The notes beneath the pieces are model-generated. The model was not told the origin of the DNA. It saw only the letters and a program-made list of their open reading frames with translations, and made no database searches. This document shows positions 1 to 6,748 of a DNA stretch of 10,802 bases, in pieces. The DNA comes from an uncultured Alphaproteobacteria bacterium. GTDB taxonomy: Bacteria > Pseudomonadota > Alphaproteobacteria > UBA7985 > CAJQQZ01. The first letter of the stretch is position 1. Each line of letters starts with the position of its first letter. The stretch lies in assembly GCA_905480445.1 (NCBI GenBank), contig CAJQQJ010000197.1, positions 1 through 10,802 of the forward strand. Direction: 5' to 3'. The position numbers and the translations under genes were made by a program.

Positions 1-54
1 CTCAACAAGTGCTATTGCACGTTCCCGCAGTTCCGCTGGATGAACTCTTCCCAT
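1..54 (-). CDS. IS630-family transposase, N-terminal 18 residues (partial)
   Basis: An ATG at 54 reading leftward opens MGRVHPAELRERAIALVE and runs off the window edge. This is the characteristic start of IS630-type transposases of the rhizobial kind, where it leads into a helix-turn-helix DNA-binding domain. A strong Shine-Dalgarno AAGGAGAG lies a few bases upstream on the minus strand, which fixes the start. It belongs to the same subtype as the C-terminal half found at 1090-1729. The catalytic domain would lie left of the window, so activity cannot be judged. Confidence 0.7.
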   Translation of the reverse strand, partial: MGRVHPAELRERAIALVE

Positions 55-140
55 AAACTCTCTCCTTCAAGCATGAAGAAAGAGAATCACATTTCTTGCT
101 AAAAGGGAATCCCGAATCTGTATTCAGACAACACGCTCTA
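1..140 (-). mobile_element. IS630-family element (IS-B), 5' end only, inserted in IS-A
   Basis: The terminal portion of an IS630-type insertion sequence runs leftward out of the window. Its outer end is placed at TA 139-140 inside CTAG 138-141, because the 11-mer ACGCTCTAGAT at 133-143 recurs at 1737-1747 as the outer end of the related element IS-B', just after that element's transposase stop. IS630 is known to insert preferentially at CTAG and duplicate TA. Sequence immediately right of 140 is internal coding sequence of a different transposase (IS-A), so this element appears to have inserted into IS-A. Between the end and the transposase ATG lie about 84 non-coding bases. The left terminus is outside the window, so intactness is unknown. 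Confidence 0.6.
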
Positions 141-533
141 GATGGCCGGTCTCGTCTTGAAGCCGCACAGGTGGGTTTGATGGACCGGCAAACTTTGCGC
201 GATTGGGTACACCGGTTCAATGAAGAAGGCCCTGAAGGTTTGATCAACCGTCGCGGTGGCGGTGGTCGCTCGAAATTAAGTGCCGAGCAGCAGCGCCAAC
301 TTGCTGGCCTTGTTGAAACCGGTCCAGGCGATCTTGTGCCTGGTCTCGTGCGTTGGCGCTGTGTTGACTTGGTGGCTGTCATCAAAGAGCGCTTTGGCGT
401 TGATTACCATCCCTCAACTGTCGCACGGATATTGAATGAATTGGGCTATTCCCACATTTCTGGGCGCCCTCAACACCCCAAACAGGATGAGCAAGTCATT
501 GAAGCTTTTAAAAAAACTTCCCCCAGAAGCTGA
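96..533 (+). pseudogene. IS630-family transposase (IS-A), N-terminal half, disrupted
   Basis: This reading frame encodes the helix-turn-helix DNA-binding half of an IS630 transposase. The recognisable segment MDRQTLRDWVHRFNEEGPEG is typical of the subtype and is followed by a Gly/Arg linker and a second helical domain up to EAFKK. Only about codon 141 onward belongs to IS-A. Codons 96-140, including the apparent TTG start, come from the inserted IS-B end, and the family's usual first 40-50 residues are missing. The frame ends at TGA 531-533, but homology continues one frame back (-1) after the A7 run at 510-516. The copy cannot make a complete transposase unless IS-B is excised. Confidence 0.75.
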
Positions 534-1102
534 AGGACAGCCTCAAAGATGTGGTTCCTGGCACCCCGGTGGAGATTTGGTTTCAGGATGAAGCTCGGGT
601 TGGCCAGAAGAACGGTCAAGTCTATCAGTGGGCAAAGAAGGGCAGTCGACCACGCCAACCAAAAGACCAGCGCTATGCCTCATGCTACATCTTTGGCGCT
701 GTTTGTCCGGCACGCGATAAAGGGGCGGCTTTAGTCTTACCCTATGCAGACAGCTTTGCCATGCAATGTCACCTCGATGAGATCAGCAAAAATGTCACAA
801 CTGGCGCACATGGCGTCGTTGTGATGGATGGCGCTGGATGGCATAAAGCCCATGACCTGACCATTCCAGACAATCTCTCAACCCTGTTCATTCCTCCCTA
901 TTCACCCGAACTCAACCCCATCGAGAACATTTGGCAATTCATCCGCCAGAACTACCTCTCAAACAGGCTGTTTGAAACGTATGATGACATCATTGATGCC
1001 TGCTGTGAGGCATGGAACAAACTGACCACAGAAACAAACAGAATTGCGTCAATCGCGTCCAGAAAATGGGCCAATAACAGTCAGTCGTCATGAGAGTTGG
1101 TA
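139..1102 (+). mobile_element. IS630-family element (IS-A), 3' part, interrupted by IS-B
   Basis: This is the right-hand portion of a second IS630-type insertion sequence, of a different subtype from IS-B. Its left boundary here is the IS-B insertion at CTAG 138-141; its own left terminus and the transposase N-terminus should lie beyond IS-B, outside the window. Its right end is near 1093-1102, because coding sequence of another transposase (the ITYKKT stretch of IS-B') starts within about ten bases of the IS-A stop. TA dinucleotides at 1101-1102, 1104-1105 and 1108-1109 are all possible target duplications, so the exact end is unresolved. Confidence 0.6.
512..1093 (+). pseudogene. IS630-family transposase (IS-A), DDE catalytic half
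   Basis: This frame, -1 relative to the upstream half, carries the IS630/Tc1-mariner catalytic domain. All three acidic residues are visible: Asp in WFQDEAR, Asp in VVVMDGAGWH, and Glu in YSPELNPIENIWQF. The C-terminus ends with RKWANNSQSS. Reading from 512, the frame gives KNFPQKLKDSLKDV before the GTG at 551, and this matches the family, so homology starts at the frameshift rather than at the GTG. The A7 tract at 510-516, preceded by TTTT, is a plausible -1 slippery site. Programmed frameshifting joining two ORFs and a simple indel both fit. The TGA overlaps the ATG of the next frame, but this is probably only the element junction. Confidence 0.8.
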
Positions 1103-1729
1103 TTACCTATAAAAAAACGGCTCACGCCAGTGAACAAGAGCGACCAGACGTGCGTACTTCTCGCAGCCGATGGCGCAAACGTCAGGATTGGTTGATACAG
1201 CGGTTGCATTTGTTGGGCAGGATCGTGTTCATTGATGAAGCCGGGTTGAATACTAAGAGGGCTCGGCTTCGGGGTCGCTCATCAAAAAGTCAACGGCTGG
1301 TTGCTTCAATTCCACATGGCCACTGGAAGACCATGACCTTCATTGCAGGACTACGCCACGATGGTATGACGGCACCCTGGGTACTGTACGGCCCAATGGA
1401 TGGACCAGCCTTCGTCACTTATATCAAGGCCCAACTCGCTCCGACTTTGCGAAAGGGTGATGTTGTCGTGATGGATAATTTGCCTGCCCACAAGGTCGCT
1501 GCCGCCAGAGCCCTAATCAAAGAGCGGGGCATTGCTTCTTTTTCTGCCGCCATACTCGCCAGATTTCAACCCAATCGAACTCGCCTTTTCAAAACTCAAA
1601 GCACACATGAAACGGATAGCGCCCAGGACTGTAGAAGCTGCATGGAAAAGTGCAGGAGAAGTCCTCAACTTATTCTCAAAGCAAGAATGCGCCAATTTCT
1701 TCGCCGCTAGCGGATATGGACCAGAATAA
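1090..1729 (+). pseudogene. IS630-family transposase (IS-B'), truncated and frameshifted
   Basis: The first frame (to about 1530) reads GITYKKTAHASEQERPDV, then FIDEAG (first catalytic Asp), PHGHWKTMTFIAGLRHDGMT and VVVMDNLPAHK (second Asp). At about 1531 homology moves one frame forward and continues LLFLPPYSPDFNPIE (catalytic Glu), ending ECANFFAASGYGPE with TAA at 1727-1729. The family normally has two residues between the conserved RG and LLFLPPYSP where only one base is left, so a deletion of about 5 bp, possibly between short TTGCT repeats, fits. The N-terminal DNA-binding domain is absent. The first three codons, ATG AGA GTT, probably belong to the IS-A end, so the apparent start is a junction artefact. 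This is a dead gene. Confidence 0.85.
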
Positions 1730-1745
1730 ACCGAAAACGCTCTAG
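1101..1745 (+). mobile_element. IS630-family element (IS-B'), 3' remnant
   Basis: This is the right half of an IS630-type element of the same subtype as IS-B. It holds the C-terminal two thirds of a transposase and the outer terminus CGAAAACGCTC followed by TA 1743-1744 within CTAG 1742-1745. The terminus shares ACGCTCTAGAT with the IS-B end at 133-143, the main evidence that both are ends of related elements. The left half is missing because IS-A abuts it near 1093-1102, most simply because IS-A inserted into it. If so, its N-terminal half should be found left of the window. Confidence 0.65.
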
Positions 1746-1770
1746 ATCGAATTGTCGGCGTGTTCGTTGA

Positions 1771-1819
1771 CTTGAAAACTTTTTCTAAAGAGTGTCTCGG
1801 ACGAAAAAAGTTCTTCAAG
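1771..1819. repeat. AT-rich imperfect inverted repeat between IS-B' and protease gene
   Basis: CTTGAAAACTTTTTC at 1771-1785 pairs with GAAAAAAGTTCTTCAAG at 1803-1819: fifteen matched positions with two single-base bulges around a 17-base spacer. It begins 19 bases beyond the stop codon of the minus-strand metalloprotease, so a 3' hairpin or terminator of that transcript is the simplest role. There is no clear T-run immediately after the stem and the stem is AT-rich, so intrinsic termination is uncertain. A remnant of a small inverted-repeat element is an alternative. Confidence 0.45.
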
Positions 1820-1838
1820 AATAACTGTCTAAAGGTGA

Positions 1839-3602
1839 TTATATGATCGCCAATCCATCGGAAAGGTTATAGTTGTCCACATAGAACAAAATTTCCGTCA
1901 TGCCGGGAGCATAGATCACAACGTCAGCACCCGATTTCATGAAGATGATGTCAGCCGGGTTTTCAACGACGTCAATCGTGTCACCTTCAGCGTAGTTATA
2001 GTCCATGATGTAATCAGTGGATTCCCCGTGCACGGTTCTGACGAAACTGTCTGCCCCGGCACCGCCCCAAAGGGTGTCTGACCCGGCAAATCCATATAGG
2101 GCATCATTTCCGGTACCACCGTAAAGAGTGTCGTCATCAAACTGCCCAAACAGAAAATCATTATCAGCATCGCCGTACAGGGTGTCATTGCCTGACCAAC
2201 CGAAAATCACGTCATTGCCGCCATTACCATTGACGACATTGTCGCCGTCCGACATGCCGATTGTATCAGCCTGCTCACCAGCCCAAATGTTCTCGATTCC
2301 AGTGAACGTATCAAAACCAATCGGCTCGCCTGCATAGACGTTACCACTATCAGCTGTCAGGAATTGCAACGTCATCCCTCCACTCGCCCCGACAAAGCTC
2401 AGAGTATCAACGCCCGCACCACCATGGATGGCGTCAGCACCACCACCACCAATCAGTACATCATCACCTTCACCGCCATAGAGAGTATCAATGCCTCCAC
2501 GGCCGTTCAAAACGTCATGGCCATCATTGCCGTTGAGAGTGTTATTCGCACTGTTACCAGTTATTCCGTCGTTTCCGCTTCCTCCGGAAGCATTTTCAAT
2601 CACAACGCCATTTGCAATTGTAAAACCGCCCAGAATACCGGCAACATGGGAGACCACCCCGCCACCTGTTGCAGAATAATCAAGTGTTGCAGCGGATAGG
2701 TTGATGGTAGCATTCCCGCTACCGTTGTATGTGATTTCATCAACACCACCAGAGTCCCAAATTGCCTGGTAACCGATACCTGCTGAGTTGATAGTTTGCA
2801 TAACATAAGTGGTTGCACCGGCACCAGTTGCTGCGTTGGCGCCATACATGGCCTGGAGAGCCGCGATATCCAGAGCTGCCAGACCCAGCGTATTGCCCCA
2901 GGATGCACTGCCAAGCAAATTACCATTTTCACTGTGCCAGCCCTCGTTATAGGACATTACGGTATACACGCCCTGATTTAAATTAAAGTCACCGTAGTCG
3001 TTAAACGGGTAATTCACCCCATCCATCACGGTTGAACCGAACCCATCGTCATGTGGATGACCAAGCCCAAGTCCGTGCATCAGTTCATGAAGGATGACTG
3101 AGAAAAAGAACCCACCGGCAGCATCATTGTTTGATGTCCATGTGGGATCATCATAAATGCCGTAAGAGTTACCAAAGCTAGCGGCCGTCGATGGGCCTTC
3201 ATGATAGCCCAGGTAAGTAAAACCCGAATCACTGGTCGTGAATTCAACAAAATCAGCATTATTAACGTTAGCAACTTCAACAAAGTTGATATTTGCAATC
3301 GCCTCAATCGCATCCAGAGCTTCACGATAAGCGTCTTTTTCAAACTGCTGCCAGACGTTCGTGGTCAGGCCATATACGCCCAGACCAGTATCGAAGTGAT
3401 AAGTAATTGTCGTTACGGTGTTTGGATTACCGTCCCCAAAAGCCGTTATGCCCTGAATCCCTTCCAAAGCGGACCCGGAACCTGGGCTCGCAACTGTAGA
3501 AGTCGTAACCGGAGTATTAATTGATCCTGATACGGGGTCAAGAGATTCGTTTGGCGCTTCGCAACCCCGTCCGTCTACACAACCTAAACAACTGCAAGCC
3601 AT
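1839..3602 (-). CDS. serralysin-like RTX metalloprotease (peptidase family M10B)
   Basis: A secreted zinc endopeptidase of 587 residues. The catalytic domain (about 60-255) holds the zinc-binding HELMHGLGLGHP at 172-183 (H172, E173, H176, H182) and the Met-turn TVMSYNE near 214-220, the metzincin signature. The M10 C-terminal region (about 265-345) includes AIWDSGG and TIANGVVIENASGGSGND. RTX nonapeptides (GGxGxDxLx type) follow at about 338-398 and 454-516; these bind calcium. There is no Sec signal, and family members usually leave through a type I (ABC/MFP/TolC) exporter using a C-terminal signal; no exporter gene is in the window. The ATG at 3602 is preferred over the in-frame TTG at 3617 because AAAGGA lies 6 bases before it. 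Oddly, all cysteines (C3, C5, C8, C14) cluster at the extreme N-terminus. The gene is intact, and the repeats and IS remnants flanking it suggest mobile-region cargo. Confidence 0.93.
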   Translation of the reverse strand: MACSCLGCVDGRGCEAPNESLDPVSGSINTPVTTSTVASPGSGSALEGIQGITAFGDGNPNTVTTITYHFDTGLGVYGLTTNVWQQFEKDAYREALDAIEAIANINFVEVANVNNADFVEFTTSDSGFTYLGYHEGPSTAASFGNSYGIYDDPTWTSNNDAAGGFFFSVILHELMHGLGLGHPHDDGFGSTVMDGVNYPFNDYGDFNLNQGVYTVMSYNEGWHSENGNLLGSASWGNTLGLAALDIAALQAMYGANAATGAGATTYVMQTINSAGIGYQAIWDSGGVDEITYNGSGNATINLSAATLDYSATGGGVVSHVAGILGGFTIANGVVIENASGGSGNDGITGNSANNTLNGNDGHDVLNGRGGIDTLYGGEGDDVLIGGGGADAIHGGAGVDTLSFVGASGGMTLQFLTADSGNVYAGEPIGFDTFTGIENIWAGEQADTIGMSDGDNVVNGNGGNDVIFGWSGNDTLYGDADNDFLFGQFDDDTLYGGTGNDALYGFAGSDTLWGGAGADSFVRTVHGESTDYIMDYNYAEGDTIDVVENPADIIFMKSGADVVIYAPGMTEILFYVDNYNLSDGLAII

Positions 3603-3644
3603 TTTCAATCCTTTCAATTTTTGACCCAGCTTGCCCTATTAATA

Positions 3645-3733
3645 CGAAACCCGGTTTTGAATTGAACGCTTCAGGTTCGGGTTTCGGAACAGGTCAGGCT
3701 TGCAAGCCTCAATTAGTAATAGCGTCAGCTATT
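3645..3733. promoter_or_regulatory. cluster of three dyad symmetries upstream of the protease gene
   Basis: Three perfect symmetries lie in 89 bases. CGAAACCCG (3645-3653) pairs with CGGGTTTCG (3678-3686). AGGCTTGCAAGCCT (3696-3709) is a 14-bp palindrome. AATAGC (3718-3723) pairs with GCTATT (3728-3733) across the loop GTCA. They start about 43 bases upstream of the protease ATG on the minus strand, where a promoter and operator would be expected, so a regulator-binding role is possible. The third symmetry, followed by TT on the plus strand, could instead be a weak hairpin. No confident -35/-10 pair could be assigned. Confidence 0.4.
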
Positions 3734-3752
3734 TTCATGTCAACTTGCGAAT

Positions 3753-3790
3753 TGTCAATGCCGGAGTAAAATGTCAACGCCGGAGTAAAA
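3753..3790 (+). repeat. two adjacent 19-bp direct repeats, IS21-like terminus
   Basis: TGTCAATGCCGGAGTAAAA (3753-3771) is followed without a gap by TGTCAACGCCGGAGTAAAA (3772-3790), 18 of 19 identical. A further partial copy, TGTCAACTTGCGAAT, lies at 3739-3753, and the array runs into ATGTACCAG. Multiple short direct repeats beginning TG at an element end are typical of IS21-family termini, where the IstA transposase binds. No istA or istB reading frame follows, so this would be a solo or decayed end. The IS21 assignment is from recall of such ends, not from a search. Confidence 0.45.
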
Positions 3791-3819
3791 ATGTACCAGT
3801 TTTATGGTGTTGGACAGGC

Positions 3820-3848
3820 GTCATTATCCGCGGGGCGGGGATAATGAC
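3820..3848. repeat. perfect 10-bp inverted repeat with GC-rich loop
   Basis: GTCATTATCC (3820-3829) and GGATAATGAC (3839-3848) are perfectly complementary around the 9-base spacer GCGGGGCGG. It lies 30 bases to the right of the 19-bp direct repeats. It could be a protein-binding dyad, a hairpin of the putative IS21-like end, or a strong RNA stem-loop. No U-tract follows on either strand, so a terminator is unlikely. Confidence 0.5.
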
Positions 3849-4216
3849 TTAGTTTTGTTGGGAAGTACGGCTCTGTTTGAGGCGATAGCTGTCATCTATG
3901 GACGCCCCTTTGATTGCAAGAGTTATTTTGGCGTAATGGAAGTGGGTTGCGGTCATCTATTCGGCCTGTTTGTGCAGCTTCTTAAATGCCGCTGGCCCTG
4001 ATGGAATTCGTGAACTGATGCCTTGTCACCGTAACGAGCTTAACGCTCAGACAGTTTACTCAGGTTTGATCAGTTCCGGTTGTTGAAGAAATGAACATTA
4101 AAACTCGTGATTGTCTTGCAAACTTAAGAATCGGAGCAACATCGGCAAAAGCCCGGGCAGATTTTCTGCCGTTGGGGGATTCCCATTGGGCTTGATTTGT
4201 GCGAGTCACTTACTTG
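3849..4216. other. intergenic stretch with no supported gene
   Basis: I find no recognisable coding sequence here. One open frame begins in the hairpin region and ends at 4001, and a 34-codon frame with a weak GAAG leader spans 4091-4195; neither resembles a known protein. The stretch separates the IS21-like repeats from the small ORF and the recombinase, and is probably decayed mobile DNA or sequence flanking the integrative element. Confidence 0.4.
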
Positions 4217-4483
4217 ATGACCCAATCGCTTAGACATATCGATCTCATGGATGAAGAAGGAAACTGGATAGAACCGGAAGCAGCGCCCGGAGATTTTGGA
4301 TTCTGTGTTGTTATATCGAGTAAGGACTTGGGTTTAAAAGGCAAGCTACAACCGACTAAACTGCTCCATCAGCCACTATTGTCGAAGGAAGAATTCTCAT
4401 CCCTTGTTGACCAGATAAAATCTGCGTCCATTGCACATTCTGAAGTCAGATTGAGAATGATAGATTTTAGAATTGTTTCGTGA
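4217..4483 (+). CDS. small hypothetical protein, 88 residues
   Basis: Not recognised. The frame encodes an 88-residue acidic-to-neutral soluble protein with no membrane segment or metal motif. Its first part is rich in Asp, Glu and Pro (about residues 10-27), and its second part looks helical (SKEEFSSLVDQIKSAS). A GTG at 4199 extends it by six residues; ATG 4217 was chosen, although neither start has a good Shine-Dalgarno. It lies alone, 220 bases before the recombinase gene and in the same orientation. It may be a real orphan gene or a chance frame; composition slightly favours real. Confidence 0.4.
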   Translation: MTQSLRHIDLMDEEGNWIEPEAAPGDFGFCVVISSKDLGLKGKLQPTKLLHQPLLSKEEFSSLVDQIKSASIAHSEVRLRMIDFRIVS

Positions 4484-4703
4484 GCAATTCGCAAATTTTT
4501 AGAGCAAAGAAAACAAAGTCCAAAGGCTTCTAAATGTTAGAGAATGGACACAGTTGGTTGAGTGACAGTTTGTCTGAATTCACCAACACGCTTACAACAC
4601 TGCAATGAGTCTATGAATCTCAAGAATTGCAAGAACACTTGTGCAAATTGGTTTGATTTTATTTCTGGAAATGATTTGATGATCGGACTCTTATCAAGAG
4701 CCC
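4484..4703. promoter_or_regulatory. leader of the serine recombinase gene, possible attachment-site region
   Basis: No gene is seen. The stretch is AT-rich and contains an imperfect dyad at 4625-4649 (AATTGCAAG, loop AACA, then CTTGTGCAAATT), 55-79 bases before the recombinase ATG. Large serine recombinase genes usually sit at one end of their element with the attachment site next to them, so an att half-site or recombinase operator here is plausible. The matching other end is not in the window, so this cannot be confirmed. Confidence 0.3.
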
Positions 4704-6431
4704 ATGAAGCAAAACAATCCCGGTGAACGCCGCAAACAACTCGCTGTTACTTTACTGAGAGTTTCAACGGATCGGCAGTTCCAGGAAGGCGAGAGCATTG
4801 AAACCCAAAGGCGCAAAGTTGACTTTGTAGCACTAAGGGAAAACCTCGACATTGTGCGGTATTTTACGGAACACTACTCCGGCCAGAAATCTGACCGCCG
4901 CGTAATAGATGAGTTGTTTGATTTCCTGAAATCGAATGTCGACCTCAGGTACGTCATCATTGGTGATATAGACCGCTTCACGCGTGGTGGATCAGAAATC
5001 TATCTCCAACTAAAGCGGCGGCTGCGAGAACTGAATGTAGCTCTCCTCGACTCAACGGGTGTAATTCAGCCTGAACGAAACCGACTGGAACATCTCAATG
5101 TTGAGTATGACTGGGCGATAGAATCCCCCAGCCGGTACGCTGAAGTCTTCATGGCGGAGAAGGCGAAGTCTGAAGCGTCAGACATTCTAACCCGAACGAT
5201 TGGACAGCAGCTACAATTGACGAGAGATGGCTTCCAGGTGAGAGGGGCAAACTACGGCTACAAGAACGCCAAAATATCAACTGAGTACGGCAAGAAAAAA
5301 ACAATCATGGTGGCCGATGAAACTGAAGCCCCCTTTATTCTACAGATGTTTGAACTTCGGGCTGAAGCCGCATTAACTGATCATGAAATTTGCGGCAAAC
5401 TCAACACGGTGGGCTATCGCTCAAGACCATCGAATATCTTTGATCAAAACACCCGTGAAATCATTGGACGTAGATCCGGAGCCAAACTCACCCCCAAACA
5501 GCTGCAAAAATATTCGAGCAGAACGATTTATTGCGGTGTCAGATGTGAAGGGTGGAACTCCAGTGAACCAGTAAGGACACCTTTTGATCCCCTTGTATCA
5601 GTTGAGTTATGCAATCGAGCCAATCGAGGGAAAGTCAAGGTCACCATAGATCCGGCTGGTAAAATACGCATCGAGGAAGGGCGCCTGGAGCAATTGTCTC
5701 ATAGACATAATCCAGAGTTTCTTTTGCGCCATGTAGTTCTCTGTCCCTTGTGCGCAAAACCTTTCACAGCTTCCAAATCAAAAGGCAAACTCGGGAATTA
5801 TTTTGGCTACTTTCATTGCGCTCGCAAACATAGGTATTTTGGCGTTAAGCAAAAAGAGTTCGAAAATACAGTTGCCTCTAGTCTTAACAGGCTGGAGGCA
5901 AAACCTGGCTTCTTGGATCTCTTTCGCGAAGTAGTTTGTGATGTCTGGATGAGTAAGAACAGCAGTCAGATCAATGAAACCAAACAAATTCAGGAGCACA
6001 AAACACAATTGAAAGAACGCCAGGCCAACCTCCTGGACAAATATGTTTCATGCCAATCTGATATTGTGCAAAGAAAGCTCCAGGCTCAAATCGAAGAGCT
6101 TGAGGAGTTGATTAAAGCTACTGAAAACCAGAGTAAAAATGTGCCAATCACAGATGGTGAAATCGAGGCTTATTTTCAGATCGCGAAAAAGATGATGGAA
6201 CACCCCAGCGAACACATACTAAACGCGCCTACAAAGCCAAAACTTGAGAAACTCTGGTTTTTCATATTCGCAGACATGCCCACCTATCAACAATTGACCG
6301 ATGGAACCCCGGAATTGACGCTGCTGTACAGGTTTTCTCAAGACCCTGGCCTAGCCAGGGAACGGTTGGCTGGGCAACTGTCCCTGCAATGGAACACCTT
6401 CCAGCAACAGGTTCAAAACGCGGTAGCTTAA
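4704..6431 (+). CDS. large serine recombinase (site-specific integrase)
   Basis: A DNA recombinase of 575 residues that would cut and rejoin att sites through a phosphoserine link, integrating or excising an element. The N-terminal resolvase domain (about 12-155) has the active-site LLRVSTDRQ with nucleophile S21 and R19, and the GDIDRFTRG motif (D90, R91, R94). A recombinase domain follows (about 165-310), with GYKNAK and the helical EICGKLNTVGYRS segment. A zinc-ribbon at about 347-376 has C347, C350, C372 and probably H376 as ligands. A coiled coil at about 422-475 (KERQANLLDKY, AQIEELEELI) and a C-terminal tail complete the usual large-serine layout. The start ATG 4704 has only a weak AAGAG leader. 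The gene converges on the mobilization operon with 23 bases between stops, so it is probably that element's integrase. Confidence 0.93.
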   Translation: MKQNNPGERRKQLAVTLLRVSTDRQFQEGESIETQRRKVDFVALRENLDIVRYFTEHYSGQKSDRRVIDELFDFLKSNVDLRYVIIGDIDRFTRGGSEIYLQLKRRLRELNVALLDSTGVIQPERNRLEHLNVEYDWAIESPSRYAEVFMAEKAKSEASDILTRTIGQQLQLTRDGFQVRGANYGYKNAKISTEYGKKKTIMVADETEAPFILQMFELRAEAALTDHEICGKLNTVGYRSRPSNIFDQNTREIIGRRSGAKLTPKQLQKYSSRTIYCGVRCEGWNSSEPVRTPFDPLVSVELCNRANRGKVKVTIDPAGKIRIEEGRLEQLSHRHNPEFLLRHVVLCPLCAKPFTASKSKGKLGNYFGYFHCARKHRYFGVKQKEFENTVASSLNRLEAKPGFLDLFREVVCDVWMSKNSSQINETKQIQEHKTQLKERQANLLDKYVSCQSDIVQRKLQAQIEELEELIKATENQSKNVPITDGEIEAYFQIAKKMMEHPSEHILNAPTKPKLEKLWFFIFADMPTYQQLTDGTPELTLLYRFSQDPGLARERLAGQLSLQWNTFQQQVQNAVA

Positions 6432-6454
6432 GAAAGAGCTCCAAAATCACTGTG

Positions 6455-6673
6455 CTATTCTTCGTTATCCCCATGATTCAAACTTTCTTGGTAGAGATCA
6501 AACCCAGCCTCTCCCAAACCGTAAAGAATATCCAGAAGGCCTTCTATTTCCTCATCACTGTAGTTTCTCGCAATCATACCAAGAATGCGCTTAGCTTTTG
6601 AAACCGTGATACGACGTTCTCCAAAACCTCGGCCCGGCTTCCTGGGTTCATCAAAATCGTCTGAGGTGATCAT
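6455..6673 (-). CDS. small hypothetical protein, 72 residues, end of mob operon
   Basis: Not recognised. The 72-residue protein has a basic first third (PRKPGRGFGERR, about 10-21) and then a continuous helical, acidic region (SKAKRILGMIARNYSDEEIEG) ending near an ILYGLGEAGF segment. A small DNA-binding or adaptor protein would fit, but no motif proves it. ATG 6673 is preferred to TTG 6679 because GAGGG lies seven bases upstream. It is the last gene of the minus-strand series, 75 bases after the 84-residue gene, and its stop faces the recombinase stop. Confidence 0.65.
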   Translation of the reverse strand: MITSDDFDEPRKPGRGFGERRITVSKAKRILGMIARNYSDEEIEGLLDILYGLGEAGFDLYQESLNHGDNEE

Positions 6674-6748
6674 TGTCAAACCCTCAGATTAAATTTGTCA
6701 GCAATCTACTCACTTCATCAAAACCTAACATCAGGCCTGTTTTCGATC

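Noticed and set aside
2..385. 127-residue minus-strand open frame overlapping the left end
   Set aside because: It is out of frame with the IS-B transposase start at 54 and antisense to the IS-A coding frame, and it has low-complexity Arg/Ser/Pro composition; it is a shadow frame.
1090..1093. ATGA overlap suggesting translational coupling of two transposase genes
   Set aside because: The two frames belong to different insertion elements that merely abut; the overlap is most likely a junction accident.
2050..2620. Repeated DNA pattern resembling a repeat array
   Set aside because: It is explained by the RTX nonapeptide codons of the protease, not by a CRISPR or a DNA repeat element.
3804..4001. 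65-residue plus-strand open frame beginning in the hairpin region
   Set aside because: It starts inside the inverted repeat of the probable IS21-like end, has no Shine-Dalgarno and no recognisable domain.
4091..4195. 34-codon plus-strand frame with a GAAG leader
   Set aside because: Very short, unrecognised, no supporting context; kept only as a remark on the intergenic stretch.
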